In this document: one piece after another, positions 36,942 to 47,760 of the stretch | Layout of the letters: every line of letters starts with the position of its first letter | Numbering within the stretch: the stretch's first letter is position 1 | NCBI GenBank assembly: GCA_002811645.1 | Contig: PDIP01000008.1 | Coordinates: forward strand, 85,403 to 149,402 | DNA from: Corallochytrium limacisporum | Taxonomy: Eukaryota; Opisthokonta | Direction of reading: 5' to 3' | DNA: 64,000 bases | Notes under the pieces: generated by a model | Databases searched by the model: none | What the model saw: the letters and a program-made list of their open reading frames with translations, nothing else | Told to the model about the DNA's origin: nothing | Position numbers and translations under genes: made by a program

Positions 36942-38030
36942 CTACTCCGGAGGATGTGCGTAGTCCATGACCTTGCGATGCAGACGGTGTTGCAACCGTT
37001 GGCTGCGGTAATATGCACGCAGGAAGTGTTTTACTCCGAAATACAGCAGCCCGCCAACCAAAGTGCGGTGAAATTGTGTCTGAATGCGACCACGGAAGAG
37101 CACGCTGCCTATGGTAGCAGCAATCGTGGGCAACGCGAGCGCTTCAATAATTCCACGGGCGAGAGGGACCCGGTCGTTTGAATCAAGCACCTCTAGGAGC
37201 ATCTCTTCGTCCTCATCAGTGATGCCTGCTGCCGCCATGTCCTCCCGAATGACCTCTGCCTGTACCGCCCGTGCGTAAGCGGCATCGTCGGTTCCGTCCT
37301 GTTCACTGGTCTCAAAGTTAGCCTGCTGTACCGTCCCCTGCCGCTGCTGTCTTCCTTGCGCCGCCTGTGCGTCTGCAATGCGAGCAGCAAGATCACGTCC
37401 ACGAGGACGTTGGCGTCGTTGCTGTCGATGGACACCCACAAGCATGACTGGGTGGATGAAGTTGGGAATCACAAGCATGCAAGGAATCATGGGCAAAGTT
37501 GTAAACAGAACTGCGGGATCCATGCGCTGCAAGAGTTCCAGACCCTTTTCCGTACCAATGATCTGGCATATCGCAAAGCCTCCATATGTGACTGCACTGA
37601 GGTACATAGTACTGAACATCATACCAATTGCAGCCAAGGGGCTTAATGCGTTGGCGGCCGCATCCAACACGTCAATAACCTTGACAAGTGCGTCATCCTC
37701 CGTGCTTTGAATAAGGTACTTTACCTTGCATTGCGGGCAAGATACTGATACGCTAATATTCCCTTCTTGCTTTTCGTCGATCCATCGCTGTATGCACGCT
37801 TGGTGGACCCACCGGGTCGAACCCTTACACAGACATGGCTGTGCCCAAATCTTCCTGGTCTCTCGGCTGCGAGGAATTACCTGCTCCTCACCAAGACATA
37901 CCCAGCAGGTCCGTGATTCTGTTGGTTGAAACGCAAAGCGCTGTGCTTCATCGGTCTCCATGTCTGCGTGGTATGCAAATCCTCCGCGTTCGTATTCTAG
38001 ACGTTGTCTCTCCAGCTCAGCTTCGTCCAT
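36942..38030 (-). CDS. RING-CH E3 ubiquitin ligase, MARCH5-like
   Basis: A 362-residue membrane ubiquitin ligase. The RING-CH finger is at about residues 42-115. It begins TCWVCLGEE with Cys42 and Cys45, continues in PCLCKGSTRWVHQACIQRWI with the His and Cys ligands, and ends in SCPQCKVKYLI. This is the C4HC3 pattern of the MARCH group. Hydrophobic segments follow at about 138-165, 185-215 and 320-345, so several membrane spans are likely. The layout (N-terminal RING-CH then a membrane domain) matches animal MARCH5/MITOL of the mitochondrial outer membrane more than yeast Ssm4/Doa10, which is far longer. A disordered Gln/Arg/Ala-rich loop lies between the spans. The start is the ATG at 38030. 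The frame is open 13 codons further only through a TTG. Confidence 0.85.
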   Translation of the reverse strand: MDEAELERQRLEYERGGFAYHADMETDEAQRFAFQPTESRTCWVCLGEEQVIPRSRETRKIWAQPCLCKGSTRWVHQACIQRWIDEKQEGNISVSVSCPQCKVKYLIQSTEDDALVKVIDVLDAAANALSPLAAIGMMFSTMYLSAVTYGGFAICQIIGTEKGLELLQRMDPAVLFTTLPMIPCMLVIPNFIHPVMLVGVHRQQRRQRPRGRDLAARIADAQAAQGRQQRQGTVQQANFETSEQDGTDDAAYARAVQAEVIREDMAAAGITDEDEEMLLEVLDSNDRVPLARGIIEALALPTIAATIGSVLFRGRIQTQFHRTLVGGLLYFGVKHFLRAYYRSQRLQHRLHRKVMDYAHPPE

Positions 38031-39099
38031 TGCAGCGAATAAGCCAAATATGACACCACTGGTTCCCAAAATTGATGGTTAAATTTATTATTTAAATCTA
38101 AGCCTTCACACCATCTTGATTCCGCCTCTTTCTTCTATATTATGTAAACACCCGACCAATAGTCGCTGTTCGCTTGACTTCTGGTCACGTCACGTCATAT
38201 TGCCATAGCAAGTTCTTCTTTTGAATACCTTTTTTTGAATACCATTCAAAAGAATCTTCCCTTGATCGCTTCTGTGAATACGAAGCACATGAATTTAAAG
38301 GTAGAATAGGGACAACCGGATGGGTGTCCAAACCTTTGTTGGTCCAAGTGCTATCTTGCCTTCAGATGGCTTCTGCTGAGCTATTCTCCACTGCGAAGAA
38401 TTGAACCGTGCACCTTCCCCCGGCTACCCTCACCCGACTGGGGGCGTGGCTTCGGTCTGGTACTGAAAGGCCTCGGCTTTACTGCTTCTTTGCCCCAGAA
38501 ACTCAGAAACTCGCTCAGACGAACGGCTGGAGAGTGGGGCAATGGGGGGGGTGGTTTAACGATAGGTCCTGGACTTTCAAAGTAACTCGTCTGGGGTACT
38601 CAATCCTGCTGCAATTTTTCGGTATTTAGTCTATATGCCTGCTTCAGTTCTCATGCTTGATGTCGTCGCGATAAATATGACTTTCTATGGTTGACAGCAT
38701 TTCGTCCGTCATATGTCCGCCTCCCTTTCTTAGCCAAACTTCCTCCTCTTGATCACCAAACCAGCCCGCAGTATTTTAATCCATTTAAATATTTTGTTAG
38801 GGGTTTGCTAATTTCCATGGGTGCGGAACGGGTGAGGGTGAGTCGGTCTCGCTGATGGCCCGCGGCCCGTGACGGTGTTGGCGTGGACTTTTGGCGCGGT
38901 TCGCAGGTGATCCCATGTGCGGAATCAGCCGAAGATATTTGAAGACTGGGATGTGGGAATTGGATATCAGGCAGTTTTCTGTTATAGAACAATGGGCAAA
39001 CCAAAACCGCAGGGAACAATGAGCACAATAGCTAGATTTATGGCTTTCATTTGGTAGGGACTACCCCATACCAGAATCAAGACTGGAGCGCTGCTCAGA
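38031..39099. other. divergent intergenic region MARCH5-like/SLU7
   Basis: A 1.07-kb shared upstream region. It contains an 11-base inverted repeat at 38216-38254 and a G-run at 38543-38550. No coding sequence or RNA gene was recognised. Confidence 0.5.
38216..38254. repeat. 11-bp inverted repeat
   Basis: TTCTTTTGAAT at 38216-38226 is the exact reverse complement of 38244-38254. The loop contains a T7 run and a repeat of the TTTGAATACC word. Confidence 0.7.
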
Positions 39100-40725
39100 A
39101 TGAATCACGGGGACGATACTGCGCCACGGGCTCTCTCAAAGCGTGAACAACGGAGACGCGATTATGAGCTAGATGAAGCACGTAAGGCTGGCACAGCCCT
39201 TCCAGAACGTGATGAAAAGGGTGAAGTGATCAACCCGCACCTGCCTAAATTTATTCGAAGTGCGCCTTGGTATGCGGATAGAGGCCATCCTTCTCTTAGC
39301 CACCAACGGAAAGATAAGGGGGCAGAGAGTGAAAAGAAAGAAATTGAAGCCGGTAAGAATGGGCTTTGGTACAAACGTGGACGAGAGGCCAAGGATTTCT
39401 CCGATGTTGGAAGCAAGTTCCGCAAGGGAGCTTGTGAGAACTGCGGAGCAATGGGACACAAACGGAAGGACTGTCTTGAAAGGCCCCGCAAGCGCACAGC
39501 AAAAGGCATGGGAACCACTCTCACAGCAGAAGATATGGCGCAGCCGGAGATGACGCACACTTTTGAGAGCAAGCGTGACCGTTACGCGGGATATGATCCG
39601 AAGCAGTACAAGAGCGTGGTACAGAAGTTTGCATTGTTAAGGAAACTAAAGAATGACATGAAGAAGGATGGTCATGATAAACGAGAAGCAGATGAAGCTG
39701 AAGATGTTTTCAGATTGTTGGAAGGTGAAGATCCGAACGATTCCGAGCTGCGTGCCATCCTGGAGGAATTGGCGGAGATTTCGGAAGGGTCTGATGATGA
39801 CGAAGAAGACAGGGAACGTTGGAGCCAACTGACGGACGCAGAACGGCAAGAAATTGATGCGCTGAGGGCCGGGAGAGGAAAGGAACACAACCTGCGCCTC
39901 CGTGAAGACACTGCCAAGTATCTTCGCAATTTAGATCCAGATTCTGCACACTACGATCCGAAGAGCCGTAGCATGCAGGAGGATCCGTACTCGGGGAAGG
40001 ACACCGCCTCAGCAATAGCTGCTTACCACGGCGATAATTTTGAAAGGTACACGGGGGAGGTCAAGAAAGTCACAGAGCAACAGGTTCTGGCCTGGGAGCT
40101 TGCGGAGAAAGGTAAGCTGCAAGCTGACCTGTTTGCGGAGCCGACCAGGGCGGCACAGAGCTTAGCGCATGTAGTCGAAGCCAAGGAAGAACGAAAACGG
40201 GAGATTGCTGATGCCATTCGGGAAAAGTACGGTGATGGCGGCGGTGCAGTAAAGCGACCATCAGCATCTGCTGAAACAGAAGAGCCAGACACTCATGGCC
40301 ATACAGAACAGTGGGCCTCCTGGAACGACACGGAGGGTAATCCAGGGTATGCTTGCTGCCACAATATCATCAAGAACTCTATTTGCACCGGACAGGCTGG
40401 CCGGAAAGCGCAGACTGCGCAAGTGGCTATGCAGGAACAGGCCAAGCAAGGACAAGAGCAGCAGAAACCGAAGTCATTGGTGGAGGAGCATGAGGAACAG
40501 TTAAGGAAAGGTTTGGTACAGACCAAGACCATTCCTGCTGATGCCACATATGCTGACTTCCACAGCAAGCAAGGCAGTGATAGTTACAATGAAATGGAAG
40601 TCCAAGATGCAATGAAGCGCCTGCAAGACAATACAGTCACCACGGACGAACCAACACATGCTGAGCTTGAAGCGTATCGACGGTTGAAGCAGGCGAAGGA
40701 CGATCCCATGGCCGTAAAGAAATAA
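39100..40725 (+). CDS. SLU7: pre-mRNA splicing factor Slu7
   Basis: A 541-residue Slu7 homologue. Slu7 joins the spliceosome for the second step and helps select the 3' splice site. The family core is visible as PKFIRSAPWYADRGHPSLSHQ near residue 50, WYKRGREAKDFSDVGSKFRKGACENCGAMGHKRKDCLERP with a CCHC zinc knuckle (Cys112, Cys115, His120, Cys125), and the downstream TFESKRDRYAGYDP segment. Later conserved pieces are RNLDPDSAHYDPKSRSMQEDP near 285 and WNDTEGNPGYACCHNIIKNSICTG near 410. The Lys/Glu-rich C-terminus is usual. The retained gene fits the single clear intron seen in the window. It converges on MTR10 with only 64 bases between stop codons. Confidence 0.95.
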   Translation: MNHGDDTAPRALSKREQRRRDYELDEARKAGTALPERDEKGEVINPHLPKFIRSAPWYADRGHPSLSHQRKDKGAESEKKEIEAGKNGLWYKRGREAKDFSDVGSKFRKGACENCGAMGHKRKDCLERPRKRTAKGMGTTLTAEDMAQPEMTHTFESKRDRYAGYDPKQYKSVVQKFALLRKLKNDMKKDGHDKREADEAEDVFRLLEGEDPNDSELRAILEELAEISEGSDDDEEDRERWSQLTDAERQEIDALRAGRGKEHNLRLREDTAKYLRNLDPDSAHYDPKSRSMQEDPYSGKDTASAIAAYHGDNFERYTGEVKKVTEQQVLAWELAEKGKLQADLFAEPTRAAQSLAHVVEAKEERKREIADAIREKYGDGGGAVKRPSASAETEEPDTHGHTEQWASWNDTEGNPGYACCHNIIKNSICTGQAGRKAQTAQVAMQEQAKQGQEQQKPKSLVEEHEEQLRKGLVQTKTIPADATYADFHSKQGSDSYNEMEVQDAMKRLQDNTVTTDEPTHAELEAYRRLKQAKDDPMAVKK

Positions 40726-40789
40726 AGAAATTAGAACTACATGCAATTTTCGTATGTTTTTGGACTATTTGGTGCGGCTTAGTTCACTA

Positions 40790-43642
40790 CTAATCGAACG
40801 GAATGACAACGGAACGGTATCGTACGTAATCGCGAATGATCCAGAATGAGGAGCGGATCTGTTTTTCCGTATGGCTTTCTCGCATGGATGTAAAGAATTG
40901 GTGCTTCACACGTTCGCTCACCACGAGATTGTCAATCTCTTCCAGGATCCGCTGCAGAATGGCGTCAAAGCGTCGCTCAATGATTTGGTGAATGAGCCAC
41001 AGTAGCTCCGCAATGTCCACCAGGACGTACCGTGGCAAGTCGAAGGCCACAGCAAGGAAACGACGTATCAGGCTGTAGTCGTACTGCTTTAGAAAATCGG
41101 TCGTGACACCGAAGGTGATAGAGCTTGCACCGCCATCGTTGTTTAATCCTTCGGACAGAACCTTGGAATACAGTTCGCATACACTGCCGTTGGCTTCCCG
41201 GTGGTCCATGCACACTCCGTGATAGGCCAGCTGCATGACCAACGCGAACAGATCGCTGGTCATAAAGTCTACGGGATACCACTTGAGCATCTTGCACTGC
41301 AGACGGAAGAAGTCTTCGACGACATGCGGACTGTTGGTGAAGTCTTCCAAGCTCTGAAGTTTGCCAAACACCTGCTGGCACATCAGGCGATGCATGTCGA
41401 GCAGAGGCTGCCGAAACGTATCACCGTACGGTCCGAGTACGTCCATCAGTGTACACGCGACGTAGAGGTAGGCACTCTGACCACTGGCATGGTATGCTTT
41501 GGCTAGAAAATCGACAAGCGGCATGAAGAAATTCTGGGCTAAGATACCCAAGTTCTTGATCAGGTACCGAATGCATCGGCACAGATTCTCTGTCATCCGC
41601 GTCTCATTTGTGTACAATTCAGCTGTTTTCTCAAAGTAAGGATACAATTCCTCGGCAAGCGCGACCATAGGATTTTTTTCATGGCTGCGCTGTTGTGCAG
41701 GTGGGATCTCTACGCTCCGAAAGATGTGGCTCAGCGAGTACAGTACATTCTCCAATCTTGTCTTCTCTCGCGACTTGATCCGTTGATCGTTGTCCACCTG
41801 ACTTGACCACTGTAACAGCTGCACCAAATCAGAAATGAAAGGACGACATAGGTCATTGAGAGCGACCTGCATTTGTTCAGGTGGCATATGCAAAATGACA
41901 GCCATGGTACCCTCCAGTGCGTCATTGTATTCCGCTGGTGAGACATGCGACTGCTCAGCGGCGGTCAGGAAGTGTTTAACCGTGTTCAAATGCTGCACAA
42001 CGTTGGCACGGCTGGACAAGAGTACTCTACGTAGAGCGCGGCAGCTATAGTGTTGCAGGTCCTTCACCTGGACTGTCATGATACAGATCTGCAGGAATTC
42101 GCCTACGAATTCGCTGTGTGTACGCAACCAATCGTCCAATCGACCGAGCAACTGCAACGAAGTCGCTCTCAGGCATGGGTGATTTCCATCCTTAGCAAAC
42201 GACACTGCAGTGGCAAAGACATCCCGTGCCATGCGCGACTGATCCGCATCAATCATGGTGATGATCCACGAAATACAGAAGAGACGCGACTCCACAAGTT
42301 TCCAGTGTACATTTCCTGCGGTCAGTCCCCCAGCATGGCCATTGCTTACGCCTTGGAAATTGTTCAGAAGTAGTTGGATGCACGGTTCCACGTCGACCAT
42401 TAGCACGCAATCCTCTAAGATCTCCGCTGCTTTCTCGCGCCGGTAGACAGCTTCGTCGTTCTTTGACAGAATCTTTTCTACGTCCTCCGGTAGCTGAACC
42501 AGGTCAGCCAGCGTCAGAACCAGCTGCTCAAAGTAGGGTCGGAAAGTGGGGATCACCGCCGGACGATTTGCATCGATTCCATTGGCCAACTGGTACCAGA
42601 ATCCAAGACATACTTCACTAATCTCGTAGTCTCCATACTTCGTACACACCAGAATCACCTCCACGATCTCCAGCCAAGCTTCCGAGGCTTGATCAATAAT
42701 CATGTCTACAAAGCTCTCACCAAGATCGCAGAAAACCACAGCCAGATGCAGGATGGTCTCCGTGTCTTCTTCGTTTATGGCCTTAGCCAGATTCTGCCGC
42801 AGGCTCATGACGGCAGGCACAATCTTTGCCATTAACGGATCGTATTGCTGACGATCGTCACAAACGTACAAAATAGCAGAAATGGCCTCACATGCCGCAT
42901 CCGTGAGCATCGGCAAACTCACAGCTTCAAAAGTAAAGGAAAGGATTGGAGATTCAGCTAATTGTACAATCTCCAGGCACTCGTATCTTACCCAAGCAGC
43001 CAGACAGCGGAACAGAGCGCGATAGTTCGCGGCAAGTGTTGCCTCATCAAGCGAATTTCCTTGTGACGGACTAAGTGCTGAAAAGCACTTGTTCATTGTG
43101 TCTAAAGCCTGGTTGCCGAAGCGATACAACTCATCCCGGAACTCATACCGCCGCTCATCATCAACGCGCACCTTGTAGTTACCAGTCTCATCCGGCAGTG
43201 ATAGTAGGAGTTCGATCAAAGGCAAGAACTCGGAAGTGTTTTGGACCTGATTGAAAAGACCCAAAACTGGTCGAATGGGTTCCTTCCAATCCTCAAATTG
43301 CAGCGCAAGGTCTGCCACAGCAGGCGCCAACTGCCTGATCAGTATGGGCTCCGTACGGTTTCCCGGTTGCGTAACAATATGCAACAGTGAGTCTCGTAGG
43401 GACGGCAGAGACTCCTTGGGCAGCTCCACAAGGTCGTCTTCTATTTTCCGTCGCATGGTCATTGCTGCAAACACTTTTGCATCCAAGGGTACATCAGTTG
43501 TGTTCAGAATTATGTCGCAGACCTGCCAGGCCTCTTGCGACTTCTGTACCTGCTCCAACCATGTCTGTACACTAACGTCACCGCCATGCATACGCTGCAG
43601 CGCTGCGAGCACTTCTTGCGCCTGAGCGTTTGGATCTGACAT
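40790..43642 (-). CDS. MTR10: importin-beta family nuclear import receptor Mtr10/transportin-3
   Basis: A 950-residue karyopherin that carries SR-type mRNA-binding proteins, and in yeast also tRNA, between cytoplasm and nucleus. The N-terminal HEAT repeats show the importin signature AWQVCDIILNTTDVPLDAKVF and AAMTMRRKIEDDLVELP at about 38-72. Helical HEAT-type repeats continue to the C-terminus, including SEVCLGFWYQLANGI near 350 and FWIIRDYVRYRSVVIPFD at the end. No catalytic sites are expected. The start is the ATG at 43642. A GTG allows nine extra codons upstream but has no support. Length is close to that of yeast Mtr10 and human TNPO3. Confidence 0.9.
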   Translation of the reverse strand: MSDPNAQAQEVLAALQRMHGGDVSVQTWLEQVQKSQEAWQVCDIILNTTDVPLDAKVFAAMTMRRKIEDDLVELPKESLPSLRDSLLHIVTQPGNRTEPILIRQLAPAVADLALQFEDWKEPIRPVLGLFNQVQNTSEFLPLIELLLSLPDETGNYKVRVDDERRYEFRDELYRFGNQALDTMNKCFSALSPSQGNSLDEATLAANYRALFRCLAAWVRYECLEIVQLAESPILSFTFEAVSLPMLTDAACEAISAILYVCDDRQQYDPLMAKIVPAVMSLRQNLAKAINEEDTETILHLAVVFCDLGESFVDMIIDQASEAWLEIVEVILVCTKYGDYEISEVCLGFWYQLANGIDANRPAVIPTFRPYFEQLVLTLADLVQLPEDVEKILSKNDEAVYRREKAAEILEDCVLMVDVEPCIQLLLNNFQGVSNGHAGGLTAGNVHWKLVESRLFCISWIITMIDADQSRMARDVFATAVSFAKDGNHPCLRATSLQLLGRLDDWLRTHSEFVGEFLQICIMTVQVKDLQHYSCRALRRVLLSSRANVVQHLNTVKHFLTAAEQSHVSPAEYNDALEGTMAVILHMPPEQMQVALNDLCRPFISDLVQLLQWSSQVDNDQRIKSREKTRLENVLYSLSHIFRSVEIPPAQQRSHEKNPMVALAEELYPYFEKTAELYTNETRMTENLCRCIRYLIKNLGILAQNFFMPLVDFLAKAYHASGQSAYLYVACTLMDVLGPYGDTFRQPLLDMHRLMCQQVFGKLQSLEDFTNSPHVVEDFFRLQCKMLKWYPVDFMTSDLFALVMQLAYHGVCMDHREANGSVCELYSKVLSEGLNNDGGASSITFGVTTDFLKQYDYSLIRRFLAVAFDLPRYVLVDIAELLWLIHQIIERRFDAILQRILEEIDNLVVSERVKHQFFTSMRESHTEKQIRSSFWIIRDYVRYRSVVIPFD

Positions 43643-44092
43643 CACGTTTATTTGTACTATGATGGACACTCTCGGGAGTGTCTCTCTACTATGTGATCAT
43701 ATTGAAGCCGTGCTCAATGACGCGCATATCGGCAGTGTGGTGTGCATGGGTCCTTCGTTTGAAGTTTCCCTTGCAGATTATTATCTCAAGACAGGCGCCT
43801 GTAATAAGTAGCAACACACGAAAGACCTTTGTCTGAAGCGGGCACCATTGTGTTCATCGAATGCCACGGGGTCTTCATTGTGTCGTCTCAGCATGGCGCA
43901 CCCGTCCGTACCTTCTCCGCCGGCTAAGAGACCGACCCTCGCGGGACTAAAGCTGAACCTATTGCCGCCCATATTGAATTCCAATTAATGACTTTAAAAT
44001 GTTAGGGGTCATCTTATTTGATACGGTGGGACATTGAGAAGGGATAGTGGACATAGTGGGGGGATGCGAATGAGTCCCTAAAGTTCTTTATT
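43643..44092. other. intergenic region upstream of MTR10
   Basis: About 450 bases between two genes on the minus strand. I found only short frames without known relatives. It holds the MTR10 promoter and the 3' end of the LRR-GTPase gene. Confidence 0.5.
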
Positions 44093-45970
44093 TCATCTAC
44101 CAGCAGCCATGTTGTGCCAAACAACCGCAGTGTCCTGCTCGGTACGGATCGGAATGTTGGACTTCAGGTTGAAGATCCGGCTAAGAATGAGCGAGAAGAG
44201 CTCACGAATGTTGATACCATCCGCGGCACTGCAAAAGATAAGCACGGCATTCAGTTCCTTGGCAATTGCCAATGACTCTTGCTGCACCTTGATGCGTTCG
44301 GCATCCGGTAGCTCGATGAACTTATCGTACTTGGTGCCCGCAATGATGGGCGCTGCATTGGGGTTGCCCGACATGGCCAATTGGTACCAATCCTTTAATG
44401 CCTCTAGCGAATACGGCTCACTGAGATCATAGACGTAAATCAGCGCCTCCGATTCCCGCGTGACTGTCGGGAAGCTGACCTTCTTAAGAGTCATCTCTGT
44501 ACGCAGCCCAAGATCCCAGATGCTGAAGAGCACGGCATTACCGCGGATGACAATCTTCTTTTCGTAGTTTTGTACCCGCTTGGTAGAATTGTAGGTGCGA
44601 TCGAAATTCTGCGAGATGAAGCGATTGATGATGGATGTCTTACCCACTCCGTGGTCACCCAGAACTCCAACTTTGACAATGATTGCCGGCCGGGCAGCTG
44701 AGCTCATATTTGAAGTCAAGGACGTGATGGTGTTCTGCCGAGAGCTTGTATCTGAAGTCGATGACGCGGGAGATTGACTACCCGGTTGTACCTTCTCCAC
44801 CAGAGAGGTCAACTGGTTGCCCTCTGCGCTCTTCCTCAAGTTCAAACTGTTGTTCTTTGACTCTGCGTCGACGCCACTGTCCGTGGAACTCATGGAAGTC
44901 TGTGCACCTACCGCATTATTGGCCGCAGCAGCGGCTTGTTCCTTGGCTAGCTGCGCAGAAATGGCAACACCTTCTTCTTCTTTGAGCGATATTGTGGCCT
45001 CACTGATCACATCATCGAACATATTTGTGACCTTGTTCACTTCATCTTCCTCAGTAGTGGGCGTGTCTATGCTTTTGGTAGTTCCAACCGCGCTCTGCTG
45101 CTCTGCGACAATGCTTTCCAGCTCCTTCATGATCTCATCTTGATCAAGGCTCATTTCCCGCAGATCAGGATTCTCCATGCTAACATCCCGTGTTGATGAT
45201 GCATTGGATGCCGCCAAAGTGGACTGTGAACCAGACGTGTACCGAATATTGCCTGCTGCCTGGCTGCTCACATTGCTATGAAGACTGCCCTTCCTTCCTA
45301 CGAGCGTTGCGTTGCTGTCTTGTGTTTCTAGCGGGGCTTCTTCCGGAATGCTTTGTCTGCCGCCATCCTCTGCAGATGAATTCCGTTTCGCCATTGCTGC
45401 TCCGGCGCGTCTGCTCACAGTCGTGTAGTCCTTTTCCTTTATACCCGCGCTGTTGTCAGACAGCCATTGCTGGAGGCCCTCAATCCAGACCTGGGTATTA
45501 TCTCCTGAATTCCTGCGCCATACAGAAGGCGGAGGAACAACAATTTCATTGCCTTCAATGCTTAACTCATCGACAGCAAGATTTTGTAGGTACGGAGGCA
45601 AGTGTGTGATCCGGTTGTAGCTCATGTCTAGCTTCTTTAGTAGCGCCATCCATTCGGGTTCCTTAGGAGGCCATGTTGCTACCTTGTTATGTCCCATAAG
45701 TAATACTCGAAGGTTCCGCAGCTGCGAAATTTCATTGGGAATTTCTCTTAAGCGGTTCCACCGCAGATCTAGCTTGTATAGCAAGTGTAGGCTGTTCAGC
45801 GAAGCTGGACACTTCTTCAGCTGGTTCCTGCAGACGACAAGACACTGTAAGTGCTCCTTTAACAGACTAACCTCTGCAGGGATGCTTTTTAAATTCTGCC
45901 CGGACAGATCCAAATCCTTGGACTTGCCTTCTTTGGCTTCACGCAATTTGCGTGATACTGCGCTGCCCAT
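44093..45970 (-). CDS. LRR protein fused to Spg1/Tem1-like GTPase
   Basis: A 625-residue protein with an unusual order. It begins MGSAVSRK, with Gly2 and Ser6, a good N-myristoylation signal. Leucine-rich repeats follow at about residues 18-150 (for example DLSGQNLKSIPAEVSLL and LYKLDLRWNRLREIPNEISQ). A Ser/Thr/acid-rich linker covers about 190-425. A small GTPase domain at about 430-605 closest to Spg1/Tem1 completes it: VKVGVLGDHGVGKTSIINRF (P-loop, first Gly at 438), FSIWDLG at about 483-488, IIAGTKYDKF (NKxD box) and FCSAADGINI (SAK box). In the switch II site the canonical G-Q pair after DLG is Leu489-Arg490, so GTP hydrolysis is probably weak. There is no CaaX tail. Both halves are in one ATG-started frame without a break. 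Spg1/Tem1 proteins are normally about 200-300 residues and lack LRRs. Function is unknown. Confidence 0.85.
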   Translation of the reverse strand: MGSAVSRKLREAKEGKSKDLDLSGQNLKSIPAEVSLLKEHLQCLVVCRNQLKKCPASLNSLHLLYKLDLRWNRLREIPNEISQLRNLRVLLMGHNKVATWPPKEPEWMALLKKLDMSYNRITHLPPYLQNLAVDELSIEGNEIVVPPPSVWRRNSGDNTQVWIEGLQQWLSDNSAGIKEKDYTTVSRRAGAAMAKRNSSAEDGGRQSIPEEAPLETQDSNATLVGRKGSLHSNVSSQAAGNIRYTSGSQSTLAASNASSTRDVSMENPDLREMSLDQDEIMKELESIVAEQQSAVGTTKSIDTPTTEEDEVNKVTNMFDDVISEATISLKEEEGVAISAQLAKEQAAAAANNAVGAQTSMSSTDSGVDAESKNNSLNLRKSAEGNQLTSLVEKVQPGSQSPASSTSDTSSRQNTITSLTSNMSSAARPAIIVKVGVLGDHGVGKTSIINRFISQNFDRTYNSTKRVQNYEKKIVIRGNAVLFSIWDLGLRTEMTLKKVSFPTVTRESEALIYVYDLSEPYSLEALKDWYQLAMSGNPNAAPIIAGTKYDKFIELPDAERIKVQQESLAIAKELNAVLIFCSAADGINIRELFSLILSRIFNLKSNIPIRTEQDTAVVWHNMAAGR

Positions 45971-46952
45971 GTTGTTGGCTTATATTTTGCTACTTTTCCG
46001 CTGTTTTAGTATCCTAGGTCATGGTTCGACCCATTTCGCTACCATTTCGTCAATTTATCATTCACAATTGGATCAATGGAGCATGACTTGACCATGAACT
46101 GAGAGTCAAGTACCGTGTGTGCATGTTCTGTTTTGTCTACCACCCTGTCGGACTCCTTCAAAAAGATATTTCTTGTCTGAAACACCATGTCACTGGAAAC
46201 TTTAAATGAGAGTTTTGCCCAGCAGCGAGTGCATCGTTTCACGTCCAATTACAAAAAATGAAACTAAATGCAATCGGAAACATTGTAAGCTTGTCACAAA
46301 CATAGAAGCAGCACAGCAGAGCGAAGCACCTCTAAATTAAGAACCCCTGTTCACAATGCGAGGCAGGAAAAAGGCCTGAACCAGACTGAGCCCGGATCAC
46401 ACGGACCTCATTTCTTGCCCAGTTGAGCGAGGGCCCCTCGCCCCTCTCCTTTCGCCCCGGAAACCCACGGTCGCGCACAGCAGCAGCGATAGCCGCACCA
46501 CTTCGCCGAAGTGTCACATAGAAAAGTAGCAGACCCGAAAATGCAGGCCCATACACTGGGTAACGAGACATTAAACTGGAAAAAGTAAGCGGGAAAGAAA
46601 ATAAGGGAAAAAATAGAGTGGCCGAGGCACACACAGCAAGAAAAGAAAAGGCAAGAAGAAAGAATGAACGGTTTCGCGCTTTTGAGGCCCGCGCGAAAAA
46701 AAGGGAATCGAAAATTCGGGCCGGCCTTTTTCTCAAGGTGTTCGCCTCCCTGCGCAGGGAGAGTCGAAAACCTCCTTCTTATCTATATGTCATTTCCAAC
46801 AATCATCATAAATGCTAGGACAAGCTCTCTGGCTTACGCTTTAGCCGCCTTCCCAGAATCCCCCCACACTCTTGAACGCCATGGGGTTCCCCTCGAGCGA
46901 TAACGTAGGTGGGTTCTGTACTGGAATGCATGCAGGTGCAAGCCAAATGAAG

Positions 46953-46982
46953 TGGCACACGCACACGCACACACACACCCAC
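46953..46982. repeat. CA-type microsatellite
   Basis: A short (CA)n tract with CG interruptions. Confidence 0.85.
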
Positions 46983-47702
46983 CCGATGTGCTACACCGGG
47001 ATGTAACCGATTCTGCGTATTCGCGATGGATAAAGTTGCCAAAAGAAGAAATTAGACAGAACAAATTCGAAACGTCCCGCTAACGGTGTGTTCTGTAGTT
47101 TCAATGGTACACGCAGAAGGTATTGCCGCGAACCCGACACGGCAGCATGACTGAGAATCGCGGCAGCGGCCACCAGCAGTAGCGGCGGGCACCGTCCGAG
47201 GACGAAACTAACCAATTTTTCGTAAGCGAGAGAGGGTAGAAATCATCCACCGAGACAAAATATTGGCCAATGCTGGCGCGCGGAGGGAGAATTCGTGGAC
47301 CACTGCCGACAAATGAACAAAAGGTAAGCGGGAAGGGGATAGATGAGCTGCGATGGGAAGCTGCCGAAACCCATGCTTCCCTTTTACTTGATCATCTTTT
47401 GAACTGGGCTCCGGTCGTTTGCGATGCACCACTTGGACACTCGGGTCCACGATGCATTGATTGAGAAGGAAAGGCAGGGCTGGACCACACGGGAAGGTCT
47501 GAAACACTTGATCAAAACACCAAAGAATGCTTGAGAACCTACTACCAACAGGGACACCACAATGAAGTAGTTAACAATCGATTACTTTAGGAAGAGGGTC
47601 CTTCAGCGGGAGGGAAGCAATGGGGTTCCCTCCGACAGACAAACAGGGGACTATGGCGGAGAGTTTCCCTGCCCCCCCGTGACAAGGGGACTTCGCTGTT
47701 TT

Positions 47703-47760
47703 CTGAAACCCCACTCCCGCCCCCGTTGGGTGCGGTGGGGAGGGGACCCAACTGTTTCAG
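47703..47760. repeat. nested inverted repeat in GC island
   Basis: CTGAAAC at 47703-47709 pairs with GTTTCAG at 47754-47760, and inside it CCCCAC at 47709-47714 pairs with GTGGGG at 47735-47740. A further AACCCG-TT-CGGGTT palindrome follows at 47767-47780. Confidence 0.6.

Noticed and set aside
45624-46091. 155-codon plus-strand frame opposite the LRR region
   Set aside because: It is the antisense of leucine-rich repeat codons. The minus-strand protein has clear LRR and GTPase motifs.
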